From contig OOIN01000002.1 of assembly GCA_900323505.1 (NCBI GenBank), forward strand, positions 2,542,001-2,606,000: 64,000 bases of DNA, read 5' to 3'. A model generated the notes under the pieces. That model did no database searches, was not told where the DNA came from, and saw nothing but the letters and a program-made list of their open reading frames with translations. The stretch is from Ustilago trichophora (taxonomy: Eukaryota > Basidiomycota > Ustilaginomycetes > Ustilaginales > Ustilaginaceae). The translations under genes were made by a program, and so were the position numbers. Below, piece after piece: positions 41,008 through 50,518 of the stretch (position 1 is its first letter; every line of letters starts with the position of its first letter).

Positions 41008-42032
41008 CACTCTCGTTTGTCTGTTCGCCTTACCAAGTTCTACACTGCCCCTGAACCCCCTTGTGACCGTGTGTGTGCGATCTGGAACGCGATCTCATGT
41101 ACGCCACTCGGCCAGTGTGTTGTGCTATGTCTTTCTGGCATTTCTATCGGCAAGTCCTCTCAATTCCGCCAACCTGACACCACCTTGTCCTCAGCTCTCT
41201 CTCTCTCTCTCTCTCTCTCATACACACACACATACACACGAGCCTTGCCTCGCCGTGCCGTCCCTTGTCGCGCTGTGCTAAGCACCCCTTCAATTTGTGC
41301 CACCCTTCTTCGGAGATCCCACGAGTCGTGTCAGAAATGAATGCAGACCGCCTGTCAATCCAAGTCTTCATCTCATCACCATTCTGGTCCGACTTTTGTC
41401 AGTCACAGTGACTGGTTAGCCAGGATCTGCCTCGCCCCACAGACACTTGTCTCTGTGTGCCTCTCCCTCTCTGTGGCTAGGTATTCGGATGAAGCGCTGC
41501 GCCATCCCTTAGTCAAGTCGGCTTTACGCTTGCTGCTCGTCTCGTCGCAGCCGACTGACCGCCTGTTCTCCCTTCCGCTCTTGAGCAAAGATGCAAGTGC
41601 TGCCTTGTGTCTCCTGAAGTGTTGTTGCTCCTCACTTGCCATTGATTGCTGTCTCTGTCTTGACCCTGATCGCTCCCTCTCTCCTTTTCTTGCTTCCCTT
41701 TATGACCATCCCTCTCATCTCTACCTTCCACCTCTCTCCTCGACCGTCAGACCTGCTTATTGTCACAACATCTTTGCGCCAGATTAAGCGTGCTTTCATC
41801 TCGGCCGCCTTCGGCCCTGTCTACGACTTTCGACTCCTAGTCGAGCCTAAGCAACTTTTATCTCAGCATCCCTATTGAGCCATCCGTCTGGTCAATCCTG
41901 TTTCCGTGAACAGGTGTATCTGACAAATACGTGCGGTCATTCGCTGCATCTCCCTCAACCTCATCTAAGGTCTCCTTTCGCTTCACCAACTCGATCCTTC
42001 TTCTCAGCTTTTATCGTCTCGAACATCCGACC
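39473..42032. other. 2.6-kb divergent region with repeats
   Basis: Between the hypothetical gene and KRE6. Holds the perfect palindrome ACTGTACAGT (40191-40200), GGGTACAGTACCC (40301-40313), ten AGCC units (40967-41006) and a CT tract (41195-41219). The last 700 bases are CT-rich, like a long 5' leader. No supported gene. Confidence 0.5.
40967..41006. repeat. (AGCC)x10 tetranucleotide repeat
   Basis: Ten perfect AGCC units in the upstream region of the KRE6-like gene. Confidence 0.95.
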
Positions 42033-43925
42033 ATGAGTCACAACGGTGGCAACTATCGCAGCGTGCCTGGCTCGCAGCAACCTCACCAACCAAGGGCCAT
42101 GCCTTCCTACAAGCAGGTCTCTTACACACCTCCCGGAGGAGCTCAACGTCCCGGTCCTCGCGCCATGACTTCAGATCAGTCGCACAACATGTCCGGTTCC
42201 TTCTCTAGCGGCGAGAGCGGTCCCGATCAACGCCTTCTCCCGACCGCTAGCTATCAGCCTCGTTCCAATCAGAGCGGCCCCAGCAGGCCTACAAAAGGCC
42301 CAACACGCGCCAACACGTCCATCTCGACCGATTCAACGGGATACAAGCAAGCCACCACCGGTGGACAACCTCTGTTCAACGGTCCTGAAGATGATGACGA
42401 CTTGCACGACTGGAAGAAAGAGAGCCGCTCGCATGCCATGTCATGGCGAGGTATTGCCAACGTGCTCACCCTCCTCATCCTTGTGGCTGGTCTGGTCGCC
42501 CTTTTCGCTGGTTACCCAATCATCTCGCACTACGAAAAGCTCTACAACACCTCCAACAAGGGTGGCTTCAATCTCGGTGGTACCAATGGCTCTGGCCAGG
42601 TCCCTGACCTTCCGCTCTTCAGTCTCATCGACCCTGACACTCCTACATCCGCTCTCAAGCGAACCTCCGCAGCAGACGGTGCTTCCTACCATCTTGTCTT
42701 TTCCGATGAGTTCGAAAAGGAGGGGCGTACCTTCTGGCCTGGAGATGATCCATTCTGGGAGGCTGTTGATCTCTACTATGGTGCCACTGGTGACTACGAA
42801 TACTACTCGCCCGAGGCTGTTAACACTACTGGCGGTGCTCTCACCATCACTATGACGCAAAAGATCACCCACAACCTCAATTTCCAGTCAGGAATGGTCC
42901 AGTCTTGGAACAAGTTCTGCTTCCAGGGTGGATACATTGAATTCTCTATGCGCATGCCTGGCTCACCCAGCACCTCTGGCTACTGGCCTGGTCTCTGGCT
43001 CATGGGCAACCTTGCTCGCCCTGGCTACGCAGGCTCTACTGACGGCATGTGGCCCTACTCGTACCCTGGCTGTGACGCTGGCATCCTCCGCAACCAGACC
43101 TGGGTTAACGGCACCGGTCCTGATGGCGCTATTCACTCGCAGGGAACTTACTCGGTTGGTGGACAGGTCTCTTTCCTTTCCGGGATGCGCTCGCCTGCGT
43201 GCACTTGCCCCGGAGAGGATCATCCTGGCCCCAACGTCAACGTTGCTCGATCCTCGCCAGAGCTTGATATTCTCGAAGCTCAGATTCAGAACCACCAAGG
43301 CGTCTCGCACGGTTACGCCTCGCAGTCGTACCAGATTGCCCCCTTCGACCTCAGCTACGAGTGGATCAACACCTCGGCCGCCGTCAAGATCTATGATAAC
43401 GATGTCACCGTCGTCAACTCGTACAAGGGCAACGTTTACCAGGAGGCCGTTTCTTCGCTCACACAGATCCCCGACGCAGGTTACGTCGACAGCTCGAACC
43501 AGTTCCTTACATATGGTGTCGAATATCACCCAGACTGGAACGAGAACGGTGGCGGCTCAATCACCTGGTACGTCAACGGCAAGCCATCGTGGTCGGTCAA
43601 TGGTAAGGCCATGGCTGCTAATCCGGCCATGGACATTGGCATCCGCACCGTTTCGGTGGAGCCCATGTCGATCATCATGAACTTGGGCATGTCACCCACT
43701 TTCCAGCGTGTCAACTTTGGCGCTGGCGGTGTCACATTCCCCGCAACTATGGCGGTCGACTACGTGCGTGTCTACCAGCTGGATGGCCAGATGGACCGCA
43801 TCACCTGCGATCCAGCTGATCACCCCACTGCCAAGTACATTTCGGATCACATGGACCTGTACACCAACCCCAACTACACCGTGTACCCGCACAAGTGGCC
43901 TAAGAACAGGCTCACTGGTTGCTGA
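42033..43925 (+). CDS. KRE6: Kre6/Skn1-type beta-glucan synthesis protein (GH16)
   Basis: A 630-residue type II membrane protein needed for beta-1,6-glucan and cell-wall assembly. The N-terminal 135 residues are cytosolic, Ser/Gln/Pro-rich and disordered. One membrane helix follows (about 140-165, LTLLILVAGLVALFAGYPII). The luminal part is a GH16-like domain with YHLVFSDEFEKEGRTFWPGD near 228 and the catalytic-site motif ELDILEAQ (Glu410, Glu415). Several N-glycosylation sequons are present. The open frame extends upstream to a GTG at 41931, but the first ATG is at 42033. Convergent with adenosine kinase. The symbol is used for the family; yeast has two copies (KRE6, SKN1), and I cannot say which is closer. 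Confidence 0.9.
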   Translation: MSHNGGNYRSVPGSQQPHQPRAMPSYKQVSYTPPGGAQRPGPRAMTSDQSHNMSGSFSSGESGPDQRLLPTASYQPRSNQSGPSRPTKGPTRANTSISTDSTGYKQATTGGQPLFNGPEDDDDLHDWKKESRSHAMSWRGIANVLTLLILVAGLVALFAGYPIISHYEKLYNTSNKGGFNLGGTNGSGQVPDLPLFSLIDPDTPTSALKRTSAADGASYHLVFSDEFEKEGRTFWPGDDPFWEAVDLYYGATGDYEYYSPEAVNTTGGALTITMTQKITHNLNFQSGMVQSWNKFCFQGGYIEFSMRMPGSPSTSGYWPGLWLMGNLARPGYAGSTDGMWPYSYPGCDAGILRNQTWVNGTGPDGAIHSQGTYSVGGQVSFLSGMRSPACTCPGEDHPGPNVNVARSSPELDILEAQIQNHQGVSHGYASQSYQIAPFDLSYEWINTSAAVKIYDNDVTVVNSYKGNVYQEAVSSLTQIPDAGYVDSSNQFLTYGVEYHPDWNENGGGSITWYVNGKPSWSVNGKAMAANPAMDIGIRTVSVEPMSIIMNLGMSPTFQRVNFGAGGVTFPATMAVDYVRVYQLDGQMDRITCDPADHPTAKYISDHMDLYTNPNYTVYPHKWPKNRLTGC

Positions 43926-44482
43926 GCGGGGGATAGTCGCCTTTGTGGCTTTATATTGGACTTTTCCATGGCTTTTGGCGATCCAGGCTGCTACTCGCAG
44001 ATGTGGTACCTTTCTGTGCACCTTCTTTTGCTGGTTCATTTTTGCTTTATCTGTATTTATAGACTCGAACCCCATCCTGTCAAACCACCTTGATCCTGCT
44101 TGATCGTGTGAAGAGGCCTATTTGAGACTCCATGAATCTGCCCGCACAGTGAAGCGTACTGATTTAGCTGCCGACAGGATAGGCGCTTGTTGTGTTGGCA
44201 AAGGCGATACCACCCGTCAGTCAGTCACAGGCAAGAAAGGTGCACATTTAGGGACCATTTCAGACAATGACAATCGCTTGCCCGGACGCGATCTCGTATC
44301 ATCATGTATTACAGACGCCCTTAGAAGGGGCATTAAGGAAACAAATGGGAGAGAGGGAAAGGGGGGGTATGTTGAGCACCCTAGAATGCGGTTTTGAGAG
44401 AGGAAAAAGGGGGCAAAATTGTTCGCTATGTTGAGAGCAAGAGAGGAAATAAAAACACCTGAGCTGGCAATTGCCATCAAAT
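43926..44482. other. Convergent 3' intergenic region
   Basis: 557 bases between convergent stops. No coding sequence seen. Confidence 0.5.
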
Positions 44483-45520
44483 TTAGAGAATGTTCTCCTT
44501 GGGGAACTTGAGAATGGGGCCAACCTGACCGATGCACATTCCACCGAGTTTGTGACCGACGTCGATAGCCTCATCGATGGACTTTCCGAGCACCAGGGCA
44601 CCGACAACACCACCGGCGAAGGCGTCACCGGCACCGTTGGTGTCAACAATGTCGGCGGGGTTGATTTTGGGAGTCTCGTGAACAAATTGTTGCTTCTCAC
44701 CCTTCTTGGCGAGGATGGTGGGCTGGCTACCGTTGGTGATGATAACGACGCGCTTTTCGGCCTTGGTAGTGGCGCTCTCGTAATCGGCGATGGCCTGGGC
44801 GATGGTCTTGAGGTCCTTGAACTCGAGATTGTGTGCCTGAGCCCAAGCTTCAGCCTCGGTCTCGTTTCCGAAGATGACATCGGCGTAAGGGACAACCTGG
44901 TCGACCTGGGAGGTGAAGAACTGGGGGATGAAGGGGGCAGACAAGTTCATGGTGAACGAAACGTCACGCTTCTTTGCCTCCTCGGCAAGGACCAAAGCAG
45001 ACTCGACACCGTGAGTGAGGAAGAATCCACCAAGATAGAAGATCTTAGCGTTCTCGATTGCTTTTTTAGCCTCCTCGGTCTCGAGGTGAGACTTGGAGAA
45101 CTTTTCAGCAGCGCCAAGGTTGGTGCACAACGACCTGTTGTGACCGGTGATAACGACGGCGCACGAGCCGGTAGGCTGGTCCTCGCTGAACTGGTAGATC
45201 GACTTGAGACCCTCCTTGTCGTTGGCAGCCTGCAACTGCTTTGCCAAGTCGTCCTTACCAACGCATCCGAGGTAAGCGGTGGAGTTGGCGGGCAAAACAT
45301 ACTGGGCACATCGGGCAGCGTTCTGGGCGGCACCACCGGCAACATAGGTAACCTCGTAGTTGTCAACAATGTCCTGGTAGATGGCAAGTTGCTTCTCATC
45401 GGCAAGGACGGCATCGTTGGGCTTGAGGTTGTACTTTTCGAGCATGGCTTCGCCGTTGCGAATCTGCATGTCGAGAAGGGGGTTGCCCAATGCGACGAGT
45501 TCAAAGTTTCCGCCTGCCAT
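44483..45520 (-). CDS. ADO1: Adenosine kinase
   Basis: A 345-residue PfkB-family kinase that converts adenosine to AMP, salvaging adenosine made by the S-adenosylmethionine cycle. It begins MAGGNFELVALGNPLLDMQI. Substrate-site motifs are YVAGGAAQNAARCAQYVL near 58 and LGCVGKDDLAKQL. The PfkB signature with the catalytic Asp is VDTNGAGDAFAGG near 292. Length fits eukaryotic adenosine kinases. The frame is open upstream to 45820 but that part is leader-like; the ATG at 45520 gives the canonical N-terminus. It shares a 579-base divergent promoter with RAD5. A 357-codon antisense frame is a shadow. Confidence 0.96.
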   Translation of the reverse strand: MAGGNFELVALGNPLLDMQIRNGEAMLEKYNLKPNDAVLADEKQLAIYQDIVDNYEVTYVAGGAAQNAARCAQYVLPANSTAYLGCVGKDDLAKQLQAANDKEGLKSIYQFSEDQPTGSCAVVITGHNRSLCTNLGAAEKFSKSHLETEEAKKAIENAKIFYLGGFFLTHGVESALVLAEEAKKRDVSFTMNLSAPFIPQFFTSQVDQVVPYADVIFGNETEAEAWAQAHNLEFKDLKTIAQAIADYESATTKAEKRVVIITNGSQPTILAKKGEKQQFVHETPKINPADIVDTNGAGDAFAGGVVGALVLGKSIDEAIDVGHKLGGMCIGQVGPILKFPKENIL

Positions 45521-46099
45521 TGTAATCGAATTAGGGAAGGATGATGGTTTCAAAAAGGGAGAGAGTGTGGGGGGGAGGTGTGGTGGTGTGAAAGAAAACA
45601 AAACAATGGGATTGTGTAAAGGAGGAGGGTCTGATCTGCACCAACGGTTGTGCGCACGCAAGTCAAACAGTGCAGCATCGATGGTTGGCCTCGCGAAAAC
45701 GTGTGCTTTGTGTGTCATAGCAGAAGCCGTTACCCACAGTTGACCAAATTTCTTCCTGAGCAAAGGCACGAGCCATGCTCGAATGATTTTGACTTTTCTT
45801 TTCTTTTTTTTTCGTGTCACCGAGGCCGGCCTTCTTACATCGGGGACAAACCCAATAGGATTGCGATCTGGGTCTCCCCAGCCGCGTGCAATTTACGCGG
45901 TCGCGTGTTTGTGTGTCAGCTTCTGCAGAAAGCAACAGAGTTTCCGAACCAAAAAGTGTTGGAATGCTCAGTTTCGGGTGGCGCACCAACACTTTTACCA
46001 ATCCGAGGCTCTTTCTTGCAACATCATCCCCAAGTTCAACAGAATAGCACTCGATAGCGACAGTTGGATGTATCGCTATAGCCGACGACGAAGGCAGCA
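45521..46099. promoter_or_regulatory. Divergent promoter, ADO1 / RAD5
   Basis: 579 bases between divergent starts. A T-run lies at about 45799-45812. No gene seen. Confidence 0.5.
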
Positions 46100-49000
46100 A
46101 TGACCTCGCAGTCGAGCGCAGATCCACAGTCTCAACCCTCAAGAGACTTTTTTGCTTCTTCACCGTCTGCTACGCCTTCTTCGCCTGTAAAAGGGTCGCA
46201 CAAGCAATTCGAACCAGCACTATCCACATCACATAGTACAGCAGATGTGCAGATCGAAGAGGATCAAGACGTTCACAACACACAACAGGACGACGCAATG
46301 TCGGACGAGTTCAGCGTTGTAGGCTCCACAACTGCCGCCCCTGCTGCCGAATCGTCATCGCGCAGACAGCAGCCTCGCGGGGCAGCGGCTGAGAATGCAA
46401 AGCCTTTGTTTTTGGCTGATGAAGATGATGATGTGGCCGAATGGGGTGGTGCGGAGGACGGAGGCGACTTCTTCTCAACACAATTCAATGACGAGGCCAA
46501 GCCACCGGCTCGGGTGAAAGTAAGTAGCGACGACGAGGAGTTCCTACCAAATATTCAAGCACAAGATCAAACATCGAAACACGGCTCGTCTCTCACAGAG
46601 CCAGCGCTGAAGCGATCTCCCGAAGCATACAGCGCCGATGTTCATACCAAGCGACTCAAAAACTCATCCCCCTCCCCAGCCGCCGAAGCAACTCGTACCA
46701 AGCGCCCACGCTCTCCCACTCCGGATCCACGTCTTCGACACGACGCTTTCGACCGACGCTATCTCGGCACCTTTGTCCTGTCAGCCTGGTCCCTCTCCAA
46801 AGGCTCATCATACGTCAAACCAGGTGATGCAGTACGAATTTTTCGACCTCGCAAAAAATCCTCTACTGCTGAGATTGCTGCTAAATCCACATCCAAGCTC
46901 ACTAATGGTGGGATAAAGAAAGGAAAGCAGACCACGCTCAACTTTGGAGGTGCCTCGGCTGGAACCAGCAGCTTTTTTGGGTCCAAGCAAAAGTCGAAGG
47001 AGAAGGAGGATTTCATTGTGCGCTTCAGCAATATGCGCGGGTTCGAGGTCGGTCGGTTGCCATTGGAGGTCGCTACGTGGATGTCGAAGCTCATCGATAC
47101 TGGGATCGCCGAGTTCGAGGGAGTGGTGGTGGACTGTCCAGCATCGCTTACTGTTGGGTGCGACATTATTCTTCAGGTAAAGGCCTATATCAAGTTTGAT
47201 GCTTTTTTCTTGTCGCTTCTCTCAAACAAGGCTGGTTACGGTCAGTTCGACGAGCAAAACGATGGGTTGCGGCCAGAGACAGCAGAGTCAGATTTGGAAA
47301 AGACGTTGCGAGAGCGAAAGATTAGCTTGCTACGCATGTTTCGCGTCTGCGATCTCAAGCCGAGCCTGAGCAACTCGATCCTCAAGTCGCACAAGGCCAG
47401 CGATGATTTCTCGAGCGAGGCCATGCTTGATCAGTATGGTGGTGATGTAGAGGCATCTGTCAAGCACGCAGCTAGGGACGGGACAGCGTCGGCGGGTGCT
47501 TCAACAGATCTCCCACCGGCAGGTGGTGACGCTGCATTGACCGCAATCGACATCGATGGCGATGACACCGTGGCTCCACTCGACGGAGGCATTGCGGATC
47601 AGCTACAAAAAGCAAAACAGCAGACCGATGGTGATCCAGGCACAGAAGAAAATGACGGTACCGAACTCAACCTCAACCAGCTCGACGAAGTCTACCGCAA
47701 AGCCCAAGCCAATGATGCCCTTCTCCCCGAGGTCGAACCTCCAGAATCGTTCCTCCTCACTCTGCGGCCCTATCAGAAACAAGCATTGGGCTGGATGAAG
47801 AATATGGAGAAAGCACCTGGGCAGCCGAATACTTCTAGCCAAAAGGACGGTATTGACACGCAGCAGAATGGCAATTCGGGAGAGCGAAGTCTGTCCCTCC
47901 ACCCCCTGTGGGAGGAGTACGAGTTCCCGCTCGACTATGACAATCCGGAAGCCAACGAGCGTCTGGTCGTTAGCCCCACTAGAATGTTCTACTTTAACCC
48001 ATACACCGGTGATCTCAGCCTCGACTTTCAGCGCGCGAGCAAGGGAAGTCGGGGTGGCATTTTGGCGGATGAGATGGGTCTAGGAAAGACAATAATGGTT
48101 GCGAGCTTGCTCCATGCCAATCGGACCTCAGATCCGGGAGAGGAGAGTGAGGGTGAGGACGATATTATGGATGTTGGTGACGAAGGTACCACAAAACGGA
48201 AAGGGTCGGCAAAGCAGACTTCGCTAGCCTCCGCATTCGCTGCATCCAGTTCAAGCGTCGACCAGCGCAAAGCGCTCCTCAAGGCATCCGTGGCCAAGGG
48301 CAGAGCATCTCTTGTCGTAGCACCCATGAGCCTAATCGGACAGTGGCGAGACGAGCTGATCCGAGCCTCTACACCCGGCTCGCTTACCCCGGTCCTCTAC
48401 TATGCCGACACCAAAGGCGACCTCCTCGCCCAACTCGAGTCCGGCAAAGTCGACGTGGTCATCACATCCTACGGCACTCTCGTCACCGAATACCGCCGCT
48501 ATCTCGACTCCGGTGGCTCTTCCAACCGCCACCTCTCCACCTCTGCCCCACTCTACTGCATCGATTGGCTACGCGTAATCCTCGATGAAGCGCACAACAT
48601 CAAGAATCGGTCCACCATGAACGCGCGTGCCTGCTGCGATCTCGTCTCTCGTCGACGCTGGGCGCTCACCGGAACGCCCATCATCAACCGCCTCACGGAC
48701 CTCTTCAGCCTGCTCAAGTTTCTCCGTGTCGAACCTTGGGGAGATTTCAGCTTTTTCAACAGTTTCGTTTGCAAACCTTTCCAAGCAAAATCCACCAAGG
48801 CGTTGGACGTTGTTCAAGTCATCCTCGAATCGGTGCTTCTACGCAGGGAGAAGCGGATGAAGGACAAAGATGGTAAACCGATCGTAGAGCTTCCGCCCAA
48901 ATCAATAGAGGTGAGAGAGCTGGAATTCTCGGAGCTGGAGAGGAAGATCTACGATAATGTCTACAGAAGGGCGTATCTGCAATTTGCGACGATGAAGGCG

Positions 49001-50224
49001 AATGGGACGGTGACGAGGAACTTTTCGGTCATCTTTAGCGTGCTGATGCGGTTAAGGCAGGCAGTGTGTCATCCTTCGCTCGTGCTTAAAGCGAACAATA
49101 GGGTCAAAGCGAAACGGACCGACGCTGGTAAGGATGACGTAGTCGATGCTGCTGCTGTCGTCGACGATGATGAGGATGATGCAGATGCGGCACACTTTGA
49201 GGAGGCCGACGACTCGACACCTGGCACAGAGGACTTGCGTGATCTTGTGGCTCAATTCCAATCTTGCTCCTCTGACACCACCACCGCCACCACCATTGGA
49301 GGAGAGGATAGCTTCACCAAGCAAACCGTCGATCGTCTTATCCGAGAAACACATGGCGACACTGAAGCACTCGCACGTGAATGTCCTATCTGCTTTGAAG
49401 ACCCGCAAATTTCTCCCTGCTATATGCCACGATGCATGCACTGCGCCTGCAAAGCGTGTCTCATCGATTACATTCGGCAGTGCAAGGAGAAAGCAGAAGA
49501 GCAAGCTTCTTGTCCCACGTGTAGAGTTGGTCCTGTAGAGGAGGAGGATTTGATTGAGGCGATTCGAACTCGACCTGCGAGGAGTGGGAGTGGTACGCCC
49601 ACACAACCAAGTATGAACAACGGCGGGTTGGGAGGTCTCCCGTCGGTGATCTATGTGAAAAATACTCTTCGCAGCAGTACAAAGGTGACTGCGCTTCTCG
49701 ATCATCTCAATCAAATCCGTTCCATCGAAGGACCATTCAAAGGGGTCATATTTTCCCAATTCACCTCTTTCCTCGACCTCGTCTCTCCCGTTTTAACACG
49801 CTATCGATACCGATTTTTGCGACTCGACGGTTCCACGTCGCAAAAAGTTCGGGAGAAACTTCTGCTTGAATTTCAATCTTCAAATTCCAACGATGAAACG
49901 CTTCTCTTTCTCATCTCGTTAAAGGCAGGTGGAGTGGGGTTGAACCTTACGGCAGCAAACAAGATTTGGCTACTTGATTTTTGGTGGAATAGCAGCATTG
50001 AAAATCAAGCGATTGATCGTGTTCATCGCCTAGGTCAAACCAAACCAGTAAGCGTTTTCAGGTATTTGATAAAGGATTCCATCGAAAATCGCATCATGTT
50101 GATTCAGAAGAGAAAGGATTTGCTCATTCGACATGCGTTGAAACAGGATGCAGACAAAGACAAACATGGTAAAAACGGAAAGAGTGAGACTTTGGAAAAT
50201 TTGGATCTCTTGTTTGGTGATTAA
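46100..50224 (+). CDS. RAD5: Rad5-type SNF2 helicase and RING ubiquitin ligase
   Basis: A 1374-residue protein of error-free DNA-damage tolerance. With Ubc13-Mms2 it extends polyubiquitin on PCNA, and its ATPase remodels stalled forks. A disordered N-terminus (1-210) precedes a HIRAN domain (about 216-376, RRYLGTFVLSAWSLSKG start). The SNF2 ATPase starts at LTLRPYQKQALGWMKNME (about 553), with Walker A DEMGLGKT (about 657), DEAH at 829 and SRRRWALTGTPIINRLTDLF. A C3HC4 RING lies at 1095-1140 (CPICFEDP, then CMHCACKACL and CPTC), inside the helicase as in all Rad5 proteins. The C-terminal helicase part carries LISLKAGGVGLNLTAANK and DRVHRLGQ. Acidic Asp/Glu repeats sit at about 1015-1040. Single exon, full length. 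Confidence 0.96.
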   Translation: MTSQSSADPQSQPSRDFFASSPSATPSSPVKGSHKQFEPALSTSHSTADVQIEEDQDVHNTQQDDAMSDEFSVVGSTTAAPAAESSSRRQQPRGAAAENAKPLFLADEDDDVAEWGGAEDGGDFFSTQFNDEAKPPARVKVSSDDEEFLPNIQAQDQTSKHGSSLTEPALKRSPEAYSADVHTKRLKNSSPSPAAEATRTKRPRSPTPDPRLRHDAFDRRYLGTFVLSAWSLSKGSSYVKPGDAVRIFRPRKKSSTAEIAAKSTSKLTNGGIKKGKQTTLNFGGASAGTSSFFGSKQKSKEKEDFIVRFSNMRGFEVGRLPLEVATWMSKLIDTGIAEFEGVVVDCPASLTVGCDIILQVKAYIKFDAFFLSLLSNKAGYGQFDEQNDGLRPETAESDLEKTLRERKISLLRMFRVCDLKPSLSNSILKSHKASDDFSSEAMLDQYGGDVEASVKHAARDGTASAGASTDLPPAGGDAALTAIDIDGDDTVAPLDGGIADQLQKAKQQTDGDPGTEENDGTELNLNQLDEVYRKAQANDALLPEVEPPESFLLTLRPYQKQALGWMKNMEKAPGQPNTSSQKDGIDTQQNGNSGERSLSLHPLWEEYEFPLDYDNPEANERLVVSPTRMFYFNPYTGDLSLDFQRASKGSRGGILADEMGLGKTIMVASLLHANRTSDPGEESEGEDDIMDVGDEGTTKRKGSAKQTSLASAFAASSSSVDQRKALLKASVAKGRASLVVAPMSLIGQWRDELIRASTPGSLTPVLYYADTKGDLLAQLESGKVDVVITSYGTLVTEYRRYLDSGGSSNRHLSTSAPLYCIDWLRVILDEAHNIKNRSTMNARACCDLVSRRRWALTGTPIINRLTDLFSLLKFLRVEPWGDFSFFNSFVCKPFQAKSTKALDVVQVILESVLLRREKRMKDKDGKPIVELPPKSIEVRELEFSELERKIYDNVYRRAYLQFATMKANGTVTRNFSVIFSVLMRLRQAVCHPSLVLKANNRVKAKRTDAGKDDVVDAAAVVDDDEDDADAAHFEEADDSTPGTEDLRDLVAQFQSCSSDTTTATTIGGEDSFTKQTVDRLIRETHGDTEALARECPICFEDPQISPCYMPRCMHCACKACLIDYIRQCKEKAEEQASCPTCRVGPVEEEDLIEAIRTRPARSGSGTPTQPSMNNGGLGGLPSVIYVKNTLRSSTKVTALLDHLNQIRSIEGPFKGVIFSQFTSFLDLVSPVLTRYRYRFLRLDGSTSQKVREKLLLEFQSSNSNDETLLFLISLKAGGVGLNLTAANKIWLLDFWWNSSIENQAIDRVHRLGQTKPVSVFRYLIKDSIENRIMLIQKRKDLLIRHALKQDADKDKHGKNGKSETLENLDLLFGD

Positions 50225-50518
50225 GTTAAGTCAAGGTGTGGGTGTGTGCTTGGCCAGACCTAGGATCCAATGCAACCCGTTTATCCACTTCAGCGTGTCA
50301 GTGTGTGTGTGTGTGTGTGTGTCAGCGAATGTTGAGACTCAGGCGTGAAGCGTGGCAAGCATGTGACAGGCTTTGCATGTAAGTTATCCGGAACGATTTA
50401 CGTTGTAATTAAGTTAAGCTGTGAGAGAAAAAAGTGCGACATGTATACAACTTCCTCTGGAAGCACGAGGCTAAGCCTTTATTGACTGAAATATACGAAA
50501 CGATGAAGGAGTCGTGGA

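Noticed and set aside
44030..44080. tRNA B-box-like GGTTCGAGTC on the minus strand
   Set aside because: The flanking bases cannot form a T-stem or acceptor stem.
44471..45544. 357-codon frame antisense to adenosine kinase
   Set aside because: Shadow of a biased gene; no recognisable domain.
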